This document shows positions 8,682-15,206 of a DNA stretch of 26,736 nt, piece after piece. Made by a program: the position numbers and the translations under genes. The first letter of the stretch is position 1. The number at the start of each line of letters is the position of its first letter. The notes under the pieces were generated by a model, which worked only from the letters and a program-made list of their open reading frames with translations, had not been told where the DNA came from and searched no databases. Source of the DNA: JACRPI01 sp041671005 (GTDB taxonomy: Archaea > Nanobdellota > Nanobdellia > Woesearchaeales > DSVV01); contig JBAZCJ010000006.1 in NCBI GenBank assembly GCA_041671005.1, positions 1-26,736 on the forward strand. Reading direction: 5' to 3'.

Positions 8682-9620
8682 ATGATATTGAATCAGCTTG
8701 CACGGCAATTATGTACAGATAACTTTCCTTATGGTTACATACTCCATGATATAATACAACATGAATTAATAAAAAACCCAAATTTGATTATAACTCCTGA
8801 TGGAAAAGTTAAACCATGCCCTATACCTGGACTTCAAAAAATATTAGATAATCTTGATTCAATAATTCCAAGAATTAGGAATGAAACTGATATTAGACCA
8901 CTTCAAGAATATCTTGCAAAGTATCGACCAACTACAGAAACAGAAGCAATGTATCAACCAACTGCTGGCTTCTGGTTAGATCAATTTGTAAGAGAAAAAG
9001 AAAATCCTCAATTGGCACATGTACATATGAGCAGACTTCTTTCTATTCTTGCAAGAAAAGCTTATACTCTTGAAGAAGGTTCTCATTTTTTTCAATTTTA
9101 TCTTCATGAAAAAGGTACTGAAGATGAAATGTTTTTAGAACAAGCGCAACGTGCTGCACAAGAGGATTCAAGTGTTGTAAGTTGTTATTGCAGTTGGAAA
9201 CCATCAGATAGGATTGGAAGTTCTACTGAATTAGAATGTAGCTTTTATCGTCAATTAAATATAAAATTGTTTCATAGAAATGAACAGTCAGTAGATCATT
9301 ATTGTTCAGTTCATCCAGCAAGTACATCAAGACAAATTAACTGGCACACTCTGCCAAGAATTACTGCAAAAAAACTGGAAGAAGTTTTAGAACTTACTAC
9401 TGTCGGCAGTAGCTATAAACATATTTATGTAGGAGTAATTTCTGAAGGAAAATTTAATCCTCTCAATGTTTCAGAACCAATAATAGGTCCTAAGAAAGAC
9501 GATGAAGACACTGTGTATAAAAGTACTGTATCTCTTGAAGGTAATGACTGCGTATTTATTGGGACACCACAATTATGCGCATTATGGACCCTTAATAAAG
9601 GATTAGCATATCTTCCGTAA
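8682..9620 (+). CDS. Hypothetical cytoplasmic protein
   Basis: A 312-residue soluble protein with no signal peptide or membrane helix. The first ~170 residues look helical. The central part has clustered cysteines (CYCSW near 168-172, LEC near 186) and several histidines (FHRNEQ, DHYCSVHP), which could bind metal but fit no motif I know. The last 100 residues alternate strands and helices. No family is recognised. It has its own promoter 27 nt upstream and ends a run of plus-strand genes. Probably a lineage-restricted orphan. Confidence 0.68.
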   Translation: MILNQLARQLCTDNFPYGYILHDIIQHELIKNPNLIITPDGKVKPCPIPGLQKILDNLDSIIPRIRNETDIRPLQEYLAKYRPTTETEAMYQPTAGFWLDQFVREKENPQLAHVHMSRLLSILARKAYTLEEGSHFFQFYLHEKGTEDEMFLEQAQRAAQEDSSVVSCYCSWKPSDRIGSSTELECSFYRQLNIKLFHRNEQSVDHYCSVHPASTSRQINWHTLPRITAKKLEEVLELTTVGSSYKHIYVGVISEGKFNPLNVSEPIIGPKKDDEDTVYKSTVSLEGNDCVFIGTPQLCALWTLNKGLAYLP

Positions 9621-9855
9621 GAATATTTTTGAGGTTGTAAATATAATTATTACTTTCTCGTTTAATTGATCAATACATTCACATCGTGTTTGATTGTTAA
9701 GCGATTTGTTGCCATATTAAAGAATTACAAAGCTTTGCGAGGAAATAATTATAGTTAATTAATATATTAATGAGGTTATTTTATATAATTTACCAATATA
9801 CTGAAAACTCATATAAACCAAAATATTAATGTTTATTGACAGAATTTTTCAATAA
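9621..9855. other. Gene-free AT-rich stretch
   Basis: No credible coding frame on either strand. The only notable item is a 10-bp palindrome, caaagctttg, at 9728-9737, next to a short GC-richer patch (tgcgagg). It lies between the 3' ends of the plus-strand orphan and the minus-strand zinc-finger gene, so it is a convergent terminator region. Confidence 0.5.
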
Positions 9856-10014
9856 TTAGTGAACTGCGCGTTCTGCTTCGAATTTCATGTCATGCTTATG
9901 CTTGTCATGCATATGAGCTTCTAATGCTTGAACATGCTTACCGCAGTACTTGCAGACGCCTTCTGTTGTCTTTTCAACATGTTTTGCTTGGTGATGCCAA
10001 TTAGATTCTTCCAT
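9856..10014 (-). CDS. Small C2H2-type zinc-finger protein
   Basis: A 52-residue reading frame. It contains C21-x2-C24, then an L-x2-H core with H34 and H39 (also H36 and H41), and ends in a His/Lys/Glu-rich tail. This is a shortened C2H2 finger (nine rather than twelve residues between the second Cys and first His) of the kind found as tiny proteins in archaea, where they are thought to bind nucleic acid or partner proteins. The ATG at 10014 lies 27 nt downstream of a clear TATA centre, as at the other leaderless genes here, and base use is much less AT-rich than the flanks. Both facts support a real gene despite its length. Confidence 0.75.
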   Translation of the reverse strand: MEESNWHHQAKHVEKTTEGVCKYCGKHVQALEAHMHDKHKHDMKFEAERAVH

Positions 10015-10036
10015 ACTTTTTTCAAGCATATTGGGG

Positions 10037-10045
10037 TTTATAAAG
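10037..10045. promoter_or_regulatory. Symmetric TATA box, possibly bidirectional
   Basis: tttataaag reads as ctttataaa on the other strand. On minus it is 27 nt before the zinc-finger ATG. On plus it would start RNA near 10067-10071, where the structured element at 10071-10160 begins. Confidence 0.5.
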
Positions 10046-10070
10046 TTTATTTTTATTGCTTATTTTTTTC

Positions 10071-10160
10071 ACCACACATTTCAAAAAGACATGCATATCG
10101 TGCTTAGCCTTTGGCAGGGCTTCGTAGTCGCCAAGCTGAAAAAAGCACGAAATGTGTGTA
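10071..10160 (+). ncRNA. Candidate structured RNA
   Basis: A GC-richer island in an AT-rich intergenic gap with three nested helices: 10073-10081 with 10150-10158 (9 bp); 10099-10105 with 10143-10149 (7 bp, perfect); and 10106-10115 with 10130-10137 (8 bp with a 2-nt bulge), closed by a 14-nt loop. A 17-nt bulge (10082-10098) and a 5-nt bulge (10138-10142) separate them. A TATA box at 10037-10045 would place the plus-strand start at about 10070. It could also be a cis element of the methyltransferase gene at 10255, or be transcribed from the minus strand. It matches no RNA family I can name; no tRNA, C/D box or SRP features were found. Confidence 0.45.
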
Positions 10161-10254
10161 TATTGAAACAAATTATGAGAATAAGAATTTATATTAAAAC
10201 ACAAATTGACAATTAAGAGCAACATTCTTAAACCAATACTTCTTATTTACCTTT

Positions 10255-11322
10255 ATGGCACAACCGTTATGTCCTTACTTTGGCACTTGTGGTGGATGTA
10301 CTGCTCAACATATAGATTATTCTTTGCAAATTGAAAACAAAAAAAGAATGCTTCATCAAGCAATTGGCTTTGAAAATATTGAAGTATTCACAGATAAAGA
10401 ATATTATTACAGAAATCGTATTGATACATTATTTTGTGACAAAGGATTATGTTTCAGACAAAAAGAACCATCAAAAAGAATACTCATTGAAACTTGTCCT
10501 ATTGCAAATGAACGAATCAATATTATTATCAAAGAAATCAATTCTTTTTTTACAAACAATGAAAAAGCATTCAAATATGCAGTAATTCGTACTGCAGAAA
10601 CAGCATCCATATCTTTTGTTGTTCCACCATATCCTCCTCAAGAAGTTATTACAAAAATAGAAGCATTTGCAAAAAGAACTCCTGTTGAAAATATTATTGT
10701 GACATATAATAATGAAGACAGTATATCTAGCGATTATTTTGTCGTTAAAGGAACAGATATGCTTCAGCAAACACTCTGTGGAAAAAAATTCTTTTTTTCT
10801 GTACAAGGTTTTTTTCAAAATAATCCCATTATGGCTGAAAAAATGCAACAATATTGTCATGATATTATGAAAAAATATTCAGGAAAAGGACATTTACTTG
10901 ATTTGTATGCAGGGGTTGGCACTTTTGGCATAATCAACGCAGAATCTTTTAAGACAGTCACAATTGTTGAAAGTGTTAAAGAATGTATTGATGCAGCACA
11001 AAAAAATATTGCAGAGAATCATAGTAAAAATGCAACAGCTTTAGTTTGCGATGCAGCACATTTGCCAAGATTAAAATTACAAAAACCATTATATGTTATT
11101 GCTGATCCTCCACGAAGCGGCATGGACATGAAAACAATACAACAATTAATTGAACTTTCTCCTGAAGTGATACTTTATGTTTCCTGTAATCCCCAACAGT
11201 TAGGAAAAGATGTGAAAAAGTTCAAAAGATACGCAATCAAAAGCGCAGCATTATTTGATTTATTCCCCGAAACATTGCACAGCGAAGCAGTTGTAGAATT
11301 AGTAAAAGTCAGTGAAAAATGA
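10255..11322 (+). CDS. RNA m5U methyltransferase (TrmA/RumA family, 4Fe-4S)
   Basis: A 355-residue SAM-dependent RNA (uracil-5)-methyltransferase acting on tRNA U54 or 23S rRNA. At the N-terminus, C6-x5-C12-x2-C15 together with C81 form the RumA-type 4Fe-4S site. The TRAM domain common in bacterial members is absent, as in archaeal members. Q184 in FSVQGFFQNN, the SAM loop at about 216-226 (DLYAGVGTFGI), D285-PPR, the nucleophile C311 (YVSCNP) and the general base E344 (LFPETLHSE) are all present. An archaeal homologue in Pyrococcus methylates tRNA U54, so that is the best guess, but rRNA specificity cannot be excluded. It overlaps the convergent DUF2905 gene by 14 bp. Confidence 0.9.
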   Translation: MAQPLCPYFGTCGGCTAQHIDYSLQIENKKRMLHQAIGFENIEVFTDKEYYYRNRIDTLFCDKGLCFRQKEPSKRILIETCPIANERINIIIKEINSFFTNNEKAFKYAVIRTAETASISFVVPPYPPQEVITKIEAFAKRTPVENIIVTYNNEDSISSDYFVVKGTDMLQQTLCGKKFFFSVQGFFQNNPIMAEKMQQYCHDIMKKYSGKGHLLDLYAGVGTFGIINAESFKTVTIVESVKECIDAAQKNIAENHSKNATALVCDAAHLPRLKLQKPLYVIADPPRSGMDMKTIQQLIELSPEVILYVSCNPQQLGKDVKKFKRYAIKSAALFDLFPETLHSEAVVELVKVSEK

Positions 11323-11530
11323 GTTTGTATATTACATAAAATATAGAGAAAATTATACTTAAAATAATCATAGTTGTTATAGGGAAATACATTGAAAAAT
11401 TCTCTTTTTCTATTGCAATGTCTCCTGGCAATTTTCCAAGAGGGATATATTTGCTCCCATACTGCCAAAAAACTCCTATAATAATAAGAACAATACCGCC
11501 AATGATAATTGTTTTTGCAAACTGATCCAT
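11309..11530 (-). CDS. DUF2905 family small membrane protein
   Basis: A 73-residue protein with two hydrophobic helices (about 7-25 and 48-69) joined by the signature loop GKLPGDIAIEKENFSMYFP. That matches the DUF2905 pattern (LGRLPGDI..R.NF..YFP) found in many bacteria and some archaea; function unknown. It is complete and of normal length. The ATG at 11530 is 27 nt from the TATA centre. Its last 14 bp overlap the 3' end of the methyltransferase gene in tail-to-tail orientation. Confidence 0.88.
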   Translation of the reverse strand: MDQFAKTIIIGGIVLIIIGVFWQYGSKYIPLGKLPGDIAIEKENFSMYFPITTMIILSIIFSIFYVIYKLIFH

Positions 11531-11551
11531 ATTATTTTATGATATCGAAAT

Positions 11552-11562
11552 GTTTATATAGT
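11552..11562 (-). promoter_or_regulatory. TATA box of the DUF2905 gene
   Basis: Minus-strand actatataaac, centred 27 nt before the ATG at 11530. Confidence 0.55.
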
Positions 11563-11623
11563 TTGTGGGTTTACCAATTATTATGTATTTACAATATAAT
11601 TCCACATTTTTCTTTTTTTGTTA

Positions 11624-11643
11624 GAGATCTCTTTATAGATCTC
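11624..11643 (+). repeat. 7-bp hairpin upstream of the 11821 gene
   Basis: gagatct and agatctc flank a 6-nt loop (ctttat). The loop region overlaps a TATA-like ctctttatag, so it may be an operator or a leader hairpin rather than a terminator. Confidence 0.4.
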
Positions 11644-11652
11644 ACGCATTGA

Positions 11653-11663
11653 TTTTTTAAAAG
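11653..11663 (+). promoter_or_regulatory. TATA-like element upstream of the short leader frame
   Basis: ttttttaaaag would start RNA near 11684, a few nt before the ATG at 11689. A competing TATA-like site lies at 11629-11638. Confidence 0.35.
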
Positions 11664-11688
11664 AGAGTGGAAGCTATACAATATCATC

Positions 11689-11736
11689 ATGGAGGTTAAA
11701 ATGTGCTTATACATTGGTTGTATTTTCAGTTATTGA
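11689..11736 (+). CDS. Short upstream reading frame (possible leader peptide)
   Basis: An 11-codon frame starting at ATG 11701 has a full ggaggt Shine-Dalgarno at 11691-11696; an in-frame ATG at 11689 would give 15 residues (MEVKMCLYIGCIFSY). It stops 84 nt before the main ATG at 11821. Strong ribosome sites are otherwise rare in this mostly leaderless region, so translation is plausible. The peptide resembles no known attenuator leader. Confidence 0.4.
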   Translation: MEVKMCLYIGCIFSY

Positions 11737-11820
11737 CTTAAATTTGAGTATATCTGAATTAAGTAATTGTATTTCTAATCTTGTAAATCTAATTAATAAA
11801 AAAAATTGGAGGAGAGTAAT

Positions 11821-12417
11821 ATGACCCAAAATGAACTTATAGAAGTAAGACTGTATGACAAAGAAGGAAGAGAACAATTGAAAAGACGAATTAAAACACC
11901 AACCGGAGGAATTGAATGTGCAGTAGCGGAAGTACATGAATCTTATATTATTGAGGATAATCAACGACCTGAATATGCAGTCTTATCCCCTCATAGAATT
12001 TTCCCGGAAGATTTATGCTATGGAATTGTTTACGATACTGAGGGAATACCGTTAACAACAACATCTCTAAAAGACCATGTTATTCGCTCTGGAAAGTTAG
12101 AATATATACTACACGCTGAAGATGGGAATACAGAAACAAGAATTTCTCAAGAACAAGATATAACAAAGGTTGTAACAGAAGCATTATGGGGATATGATGC
12201 ACGACAGAAACAACCTGTTGAAAGCTGGGGAATCCAAAATGGATTAGATGTTCCTGTAGATGAAATCACTCATATAGAAGTATCTAATGGAAAGCCTCTA
12301 GGCGTTTGGGTCAAAGAAGGATATCAATATCAACCACCTGAGATGAAAACTCAAACCCCATTAAAGATTAGATTAATTGATAATCAATCCACATCAGGAA
12401 CATTATATCTTCCTTAA
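11821..12417 (+). CDS. Hypothetical soluble protein
   Basis: A 198-residue cytoplasmic protein with no recognised family. It is beta-rich and acidic, with segments such as EVRLYDKEGREQ, the Pro/Gly turn TPTGG and a mid-region LWGYDARQ. The ATG at 11821 is chosen because ggaggag lies 6 nt before it; a TTG at 11806 sits upstream of that site. It therefore has a long leader (over 100 nt) with the hairpin and upstream ORF described separately, unlike its leaderless neighbours, which hints at post-transcriptional control. Its stop overlaps that of the convergent membrane gene within a TTAA. Confidence 0.7.
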   Translation: MTQNELIEVRLYDKEGREQLKRRIKTPTGGIECAVAEVHESYIIEDNQRPEYAVLSPHRIFPEDLCYGIVYDTEGIPLTTTSLKDHVIRSGKLEYILHAEDGNTETRISQEQDITKVVTEALWGYDARQKQPVESWGIQNGLDVPVDEITHIEVSNGKPLGVWVKEGYQYQPPEMKTQTPLKIRLIDNQSTSGTLYLP

Positions 12418-12725
12418 TTTTTTCTTTTTTTTCGTATTGTATGAGAAAGTTCATGAATTAATAATCCTAAAACTTCTCCACTAAGTATTCCCACTGTTGC
12501 TGCAGAAAGAATAGTTGAAGCATTAAACAAATATACACAAAAAACTGTTAACGCTAAAGAACCAAGAATAATGTATATTGTGTCTTTAAGTGCTTCGTGT
12601 TCGTAATAGGAAACAACACAAAAACTTAATGATGTAATAAAAAAGGTAGTAATAAGATATGTTGCTTGTATTGTCACATGCAAATCCAAAAGAGAAGAAA
12701 AAGAAGGTAAAAAAGAAAAAATCAT
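12414..12725 (-). CDS. Hypothetical small membrane protein
   Basis: A 103-residue protein with about three hydrophobic helices (roughly 15-40, 48-67, 72-90) and a basic C-terminal tail (RKKRKN) that should be cytoplasmic. It contains HELSH near the end, formally an HExxH, but lacks any other protease feature. The ATG at 12725 is one base after the stop of the upstream gene (12727-13233), so the two are a translationally coupled pair. No family recognised. Confidence 0.68.
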   Translation of the reverse strand: MIFSFLPSFSSLLDLHVTIQATYLITTFFITSLSFCVVSYYEHEALKDTIYIILGSLALTVFCVYLFNASTILSAATVGILSGEVLGLLIHELSHTIRKKRKN

Positions 12726-12726
12726 T

Positions 12727-13233
12727 TTATTCTGTTAAAAGCTCATCAGGCAACTCACCAAAATAGGTTATAGTTGCAGAAAATCTCTTGTTATAATAAT
12801 CTACACCGTCAAGAGTAAATGCAAGATCTGCTGCACCATCATAATCATAATCTGCGAGAACTGTTTCTCCAATTTCAAGATTATATGCTCTGTTCATAAC
12901 AATGTCAACAGTATAATCTTCATTTAATGCAACAACTTCTACTCTTCTACTTTCTCCATTAATCATAACATTAAGGACATACCCTTCTTTCATGTATCCA
13001 AAATATGATTCTCCTGTAATTTGAGGAAGATTTTCAACGAGATCATCTTGACCTTGTAAATATGTTTCATCTTCATCAACGAGAATTCCGCCTTCTGATG
13101 CGAGTAAATAATATAATACAATTACTACTGCTACAACAACGACACCAACAATAAGATTTCTTTGAACCTTACTTAATTGTTTAAATGAAAAATTTGATTT
13201 CTTTATTTTTTTCTTTACGCTTTTCTTTACCAA
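12727..13233 (-). CDS. Membrane-anchored extracytoplasmic protein (TTG start)
   Basis: A 168-residue protein: a very basic cytoplasmic N-terminus, one membrane helix (about 26-44), then an acidic external domain. Near the C-terminus an acidic segment DYDYDGAADLAFTLDGVD resembles a single Ca-binding dockerin/EF-type loop and lies in a beta-rich region. The start is TTG 13233: GGAGGTG at 13241-13247 ends 7 nt before it. The upstream ATG at 13296 lies before the expected RNA start (~13253) of the TATA at 13275-13283 and would fall outside the transcript. The small membrane protein at 12414 follows after 1 bp. Function unknown; likely cell-surface. Confidence 0.72.
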   Translation of the reverse strand: MVKKSVKKKIKKSNFSFKQLSKVQRNLIVGVVVVAVVIVLYYLLASEGGILVDEDETYLQGQDDLVENLPQITGESYFGYMKEGYVLNVMINGESRRVEVVALNEDYTVDIVMNRAYNLEIGETVLADYDYDGAADLAFTLDGVDYYNKRFSATITYFGELPDELLTE

Positions 13234-13240
13234 ACTGACA

Positions 13241-13247
13241 CACCTCC
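13241..13247 (-). promoter_or_regulatory. Shine-Dalgarno site deciding a TTG start
   Basis: GGAGGTG, complementary to the archaeal 16S 3' end, ends 7 nt before TTG 13233. It rules against the upstream ATG as start. Confidence 0.7.
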
Positions 13248-13274
13248 GTGTTCTTTCTTCTTTTGCATAAAATA

Positions 13275-13283
13275 GTATATAAG
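13275..13283 (-). promoter_or_regulatory. TATA box of the 13233 gene
   Basis: Minus-strand cttatatac, centred about 46 nt before the TTG. It predicts a ~20-nt leader that includes the Shine-Dalgarno. Confidence 0.5.
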
Positions 13284-13387
13284 CGTTTATCTGCATAGAA
13301 AAGTAGTACTAATATTTTATTACTTCCAAGTAAAGTATATTTTTCTCAATTAAAAAAGTTTAAAATAAAGGGTAATCATCATTACAT

Positions 13388-13396
13388 TTTTAAATA
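13388..13396 (+). promoter_or_regulatory. TATA box of the 13442 gene
   Basis: ttttaaata predicts RNA start near 13417. A gaggtg ribosome site at 13428-13433 lies 8 nt before the ATG. Confidence 0.45.
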
Positions 13397-13441
13397 AGAA
13401 TTACATTTTATTTTTTACAAACTCCATGAGGTGGTGTTTAC

Positions 13442-14623
13442 ATGAAAAAAATGATTCTATTTTGTATAGTAGCGTTAATAGCGTTAAGCATAGTATTTGC
13501 TCAGGAAGACACAGAACAAAAAGATATAACAGAAGAAGGAATGATGTATCAACCTTCTGAAGAAGATTGTGACATGCAAGAACAAGAAGCTGAAAAAGTT
13601 TATGAAACTCTTAATGAATATTATGAAGAAAAAGGATTAACAATGCCAGATACATGCACTGAAGTTACTCTTGAAGATGCACCAGAAAATCCTCCCTGCG
13701 GTACTGATGTAGCAGAAAAGTTTGCAAGTAGTGAATGTTTGAAAGCATATCTTATTTCTGAAGGAGAAGTACTCCCTGAAGAATTAATTGTAGATAAAGA
13801 GCCTGAACAATGGAATGATCCTAATGATGATAAATCTCCTTACAACAAAGATGATAAAGATGAAAATAATGAAGAAAGTTCTGATGATAATCAAGAACCA
13901 ATGTTAATTTCATCAGATCCTAACCAAGAAAATGATAATGATCTGAAAAATTATGGTCAAGGAGTCTCACAGTGTGAAGAAGAAAAAAACAAAATGAAGG
14001 TTTATATTAAAGCATTAGAAGAAAAAGTAGAAGAATTAGGTGGGAACACTGAAGAAATAAAAACAGAGTTAGAAGCAGAATATGGATCAGAAGAAGCAGA
14101 TGAGAGCCAAGAAGGCCAACCAAATGAACAGCAAAACCAACCTCAACAACAAGGTAAAAAAGGAGGAATGTTTCAACGGTTTTTAGGATTCTTTGGATTT
14201 GGAAACAATGAAGAACAATCAACAGTTACAATAGATACTGAAAACTCTGATGAAACAACTGAAGAAACAGAGAGTACTGACTCAGAAGAAACTGTAGAAG
14301 CAACTGGTTGTACTGAAACTGATGGCGGTCAAAAATATACTGTACCTGGAACAACAACAGATAGTACAGGATCTGAAACAGACAGCTGTTCTACAGCAGA
14401 TGCATCTTTGACAGAATACTATTGTAACAATGGATTCATGGAAAATAAAGTTGTTATTTGTGAACAAGAATTTGGTCCAGGATCAATCTGCATGGTTTCA
14501 AGTGCAGGAGGATTTTGTTCTGAAGTCCCACAAGCACCAACAGTAACAACAGGAGATCCAGGAAACCCTGAAGTAACTGTAACAACAGAAACAGATACTA
14601 TCGTCACACCTGTTGACGCATAA
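13442..14623 (+). CDS. Secreted acidic protein with C-terminal Cys module
   Basis: A 393-residue exported protein. The Sec signal peptide covers about 1-20 (cleavage after VFA). A Glu/Asp/Gln-rich region follows with two Cys pairs (near 80-100), a predicted coiled coil (about 180-215), and a short Phe/Gly-rich amphipathic patch (about 239-257). A Thr/Glu/Ser low-complexity linker leads to a C-terminal Cys-rich module (about 295-360) with the pattern CTETDGG...DSC...LTEYYC...C...C...C. From memory this tDGG/tDsC/LtEyYC pattern recurs in secreted proteins of DPANN archaea. The strong acidity suggests ion binding or a surface layer role; that is inference. Confidence 0.75.
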   Translation: MKKMILFCIVALIALSIVFAQEDTEQKDITEEGMMYQPSEEDCDMQEQEAEKVYETLNEYYEEKGLTMPDTCTEVTLEDAPENPPCGTDVAEKFASSECLKAYLISEGEVLPEELIVDKEPEQWNDPNDDKSPYNKDDKDENNEESSDDNQEPMLISSDPNQENDNDLKNYGQGVSQCEEEKNKMKVYIKALEEKVEELGGNTEEIKTELEAEYGSEEADESQEGQPNEQQNQPQQQGKKGGMFQRFLGFFGFGNNEEQSTVTIDTENSDETTEETESTDSEETVEATGCTETDGGQKYTVPGTTTDSTGSETDSCSTADASLTEYYCNNGFMENKVVICEQEFGPGSICMVSSAGGFCSEVPQAPTVTTGDPGNPEVTVTTETDTIVTPVDA

Positions 14624-14656
14624 TTTTTTATTTTTTTATTTACTTTATTTTTGTAT
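14624..14656 (+). terminator. T-rich terminator after the secreted acidic protein
   Basis: Several runs of 5-7 T directly after the stop codon, the usual archaeal termination signal. It lies between convergent genes. Confidence 0.45.
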
Positions 14657-14678
14657 GTTAATTATTTTTAAGAAAACC

Positions 14679-15197
14679 TTATTCTCCTTCAAATTCTACA
14701 AGAGAATAACACGGTTTGCCTACTTTTTCTATCCCTTTTAATTCAGGTAAATTGACAATAAATGCACATTCAAGAACATTGCCACCTTGCTTTTCCACTA
14801 AATTTACTGCTGCCTTACATGTTCCCCCTGTCGCAATCAGATCGTCAACGATGAGAACAATATCTCCAGGTTTAATTGCATCAGTATGAATTTCAATTTT
14901 ATCTTTACCATATTCTAATTCATATTCCACAGAATCTGTTTGTCCAGGTAACTTACCTGGTTTTCGCACAGGAACAAACCCAACATTTAATTGATGTGCA
15001 AGTGCACCACCTATAATAAATCCTCTACTTTCAATGCCAACAACTTTATCGATATGTATTGAACCATACCGTTGAACAAATGTGTCTATAGCATATCTAA
15101 ACCCCGCAGGATCTTTCAACAGAGTTGTGATATCACGAAATTGAATTCCTTGTTTTGGAAAATTTGGAATTGTACGTATTTTTGATTTTATATCCAT
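14679..15197 (-). CDS. apt: Adenine phosphoribosyltransferase
   Basis: A 172-residue enzyme converting adenine + PRPP to AMP + PPi. The N-terminal PNFPKQGIQFRDITTLL block is the classic Apt signature, IESRGFIIGGALA follows, and the PRPP loop VDDLIATGGT spans 117-126; length is normal. ATG 15197 is the start because GAGGTG at 15203-15208 lies 5 nt before it; GTG 15203 would overlap that site. The mtnP stop codon TGA shares bases with this Shine-Dalgarno, so translation of the two is coupled: MtnP releases adenine and Apt captures it. Confidence 0.95.
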   Translation of the reverse strand: MDIKSKIRTIPNFPKQGIQFRDITTLLKDPAGFRYAIDTFVQRYGSIHIDKVVGIESRGFIIGGALAHQLNVGFVPVRKPGKLPGQTDSVEYELEYGKDKIEIHTDAIKPGDIVLIVDDLIATGGTCKAAVNLVEKQGGNVLECAFIVNLPELKGIEKVGKPCYSLVEFEGE

Positions 15198-15206
15198 AAT
15201 CACACC

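Noticed and set aside
10106..10137. A possible tRNA in the structured region
   Set aside because: It lacks a T-loop TTCGANNC, an anticodon arm of seven, and an acceptor stem.
10022..10225. Two opposing open frames of ~61-67 codons across the intergenic gap
   Set aside because: No motif, and the + frame runs through the RNA helices; the region is better explained as a structured RNA and promoter.
11624..11643. Hairpin as an intrinsic terminator
   Set aside because: It has no following T-run on either strand, and its loop overlaps a TATA-like element.
12414..12470. HELSH (HExxH) in the small membrane protein, hinting at a metalloprotease
   Set aside because: No third ligand or second protease motif, and the protein is only 103 residues; probably chance.
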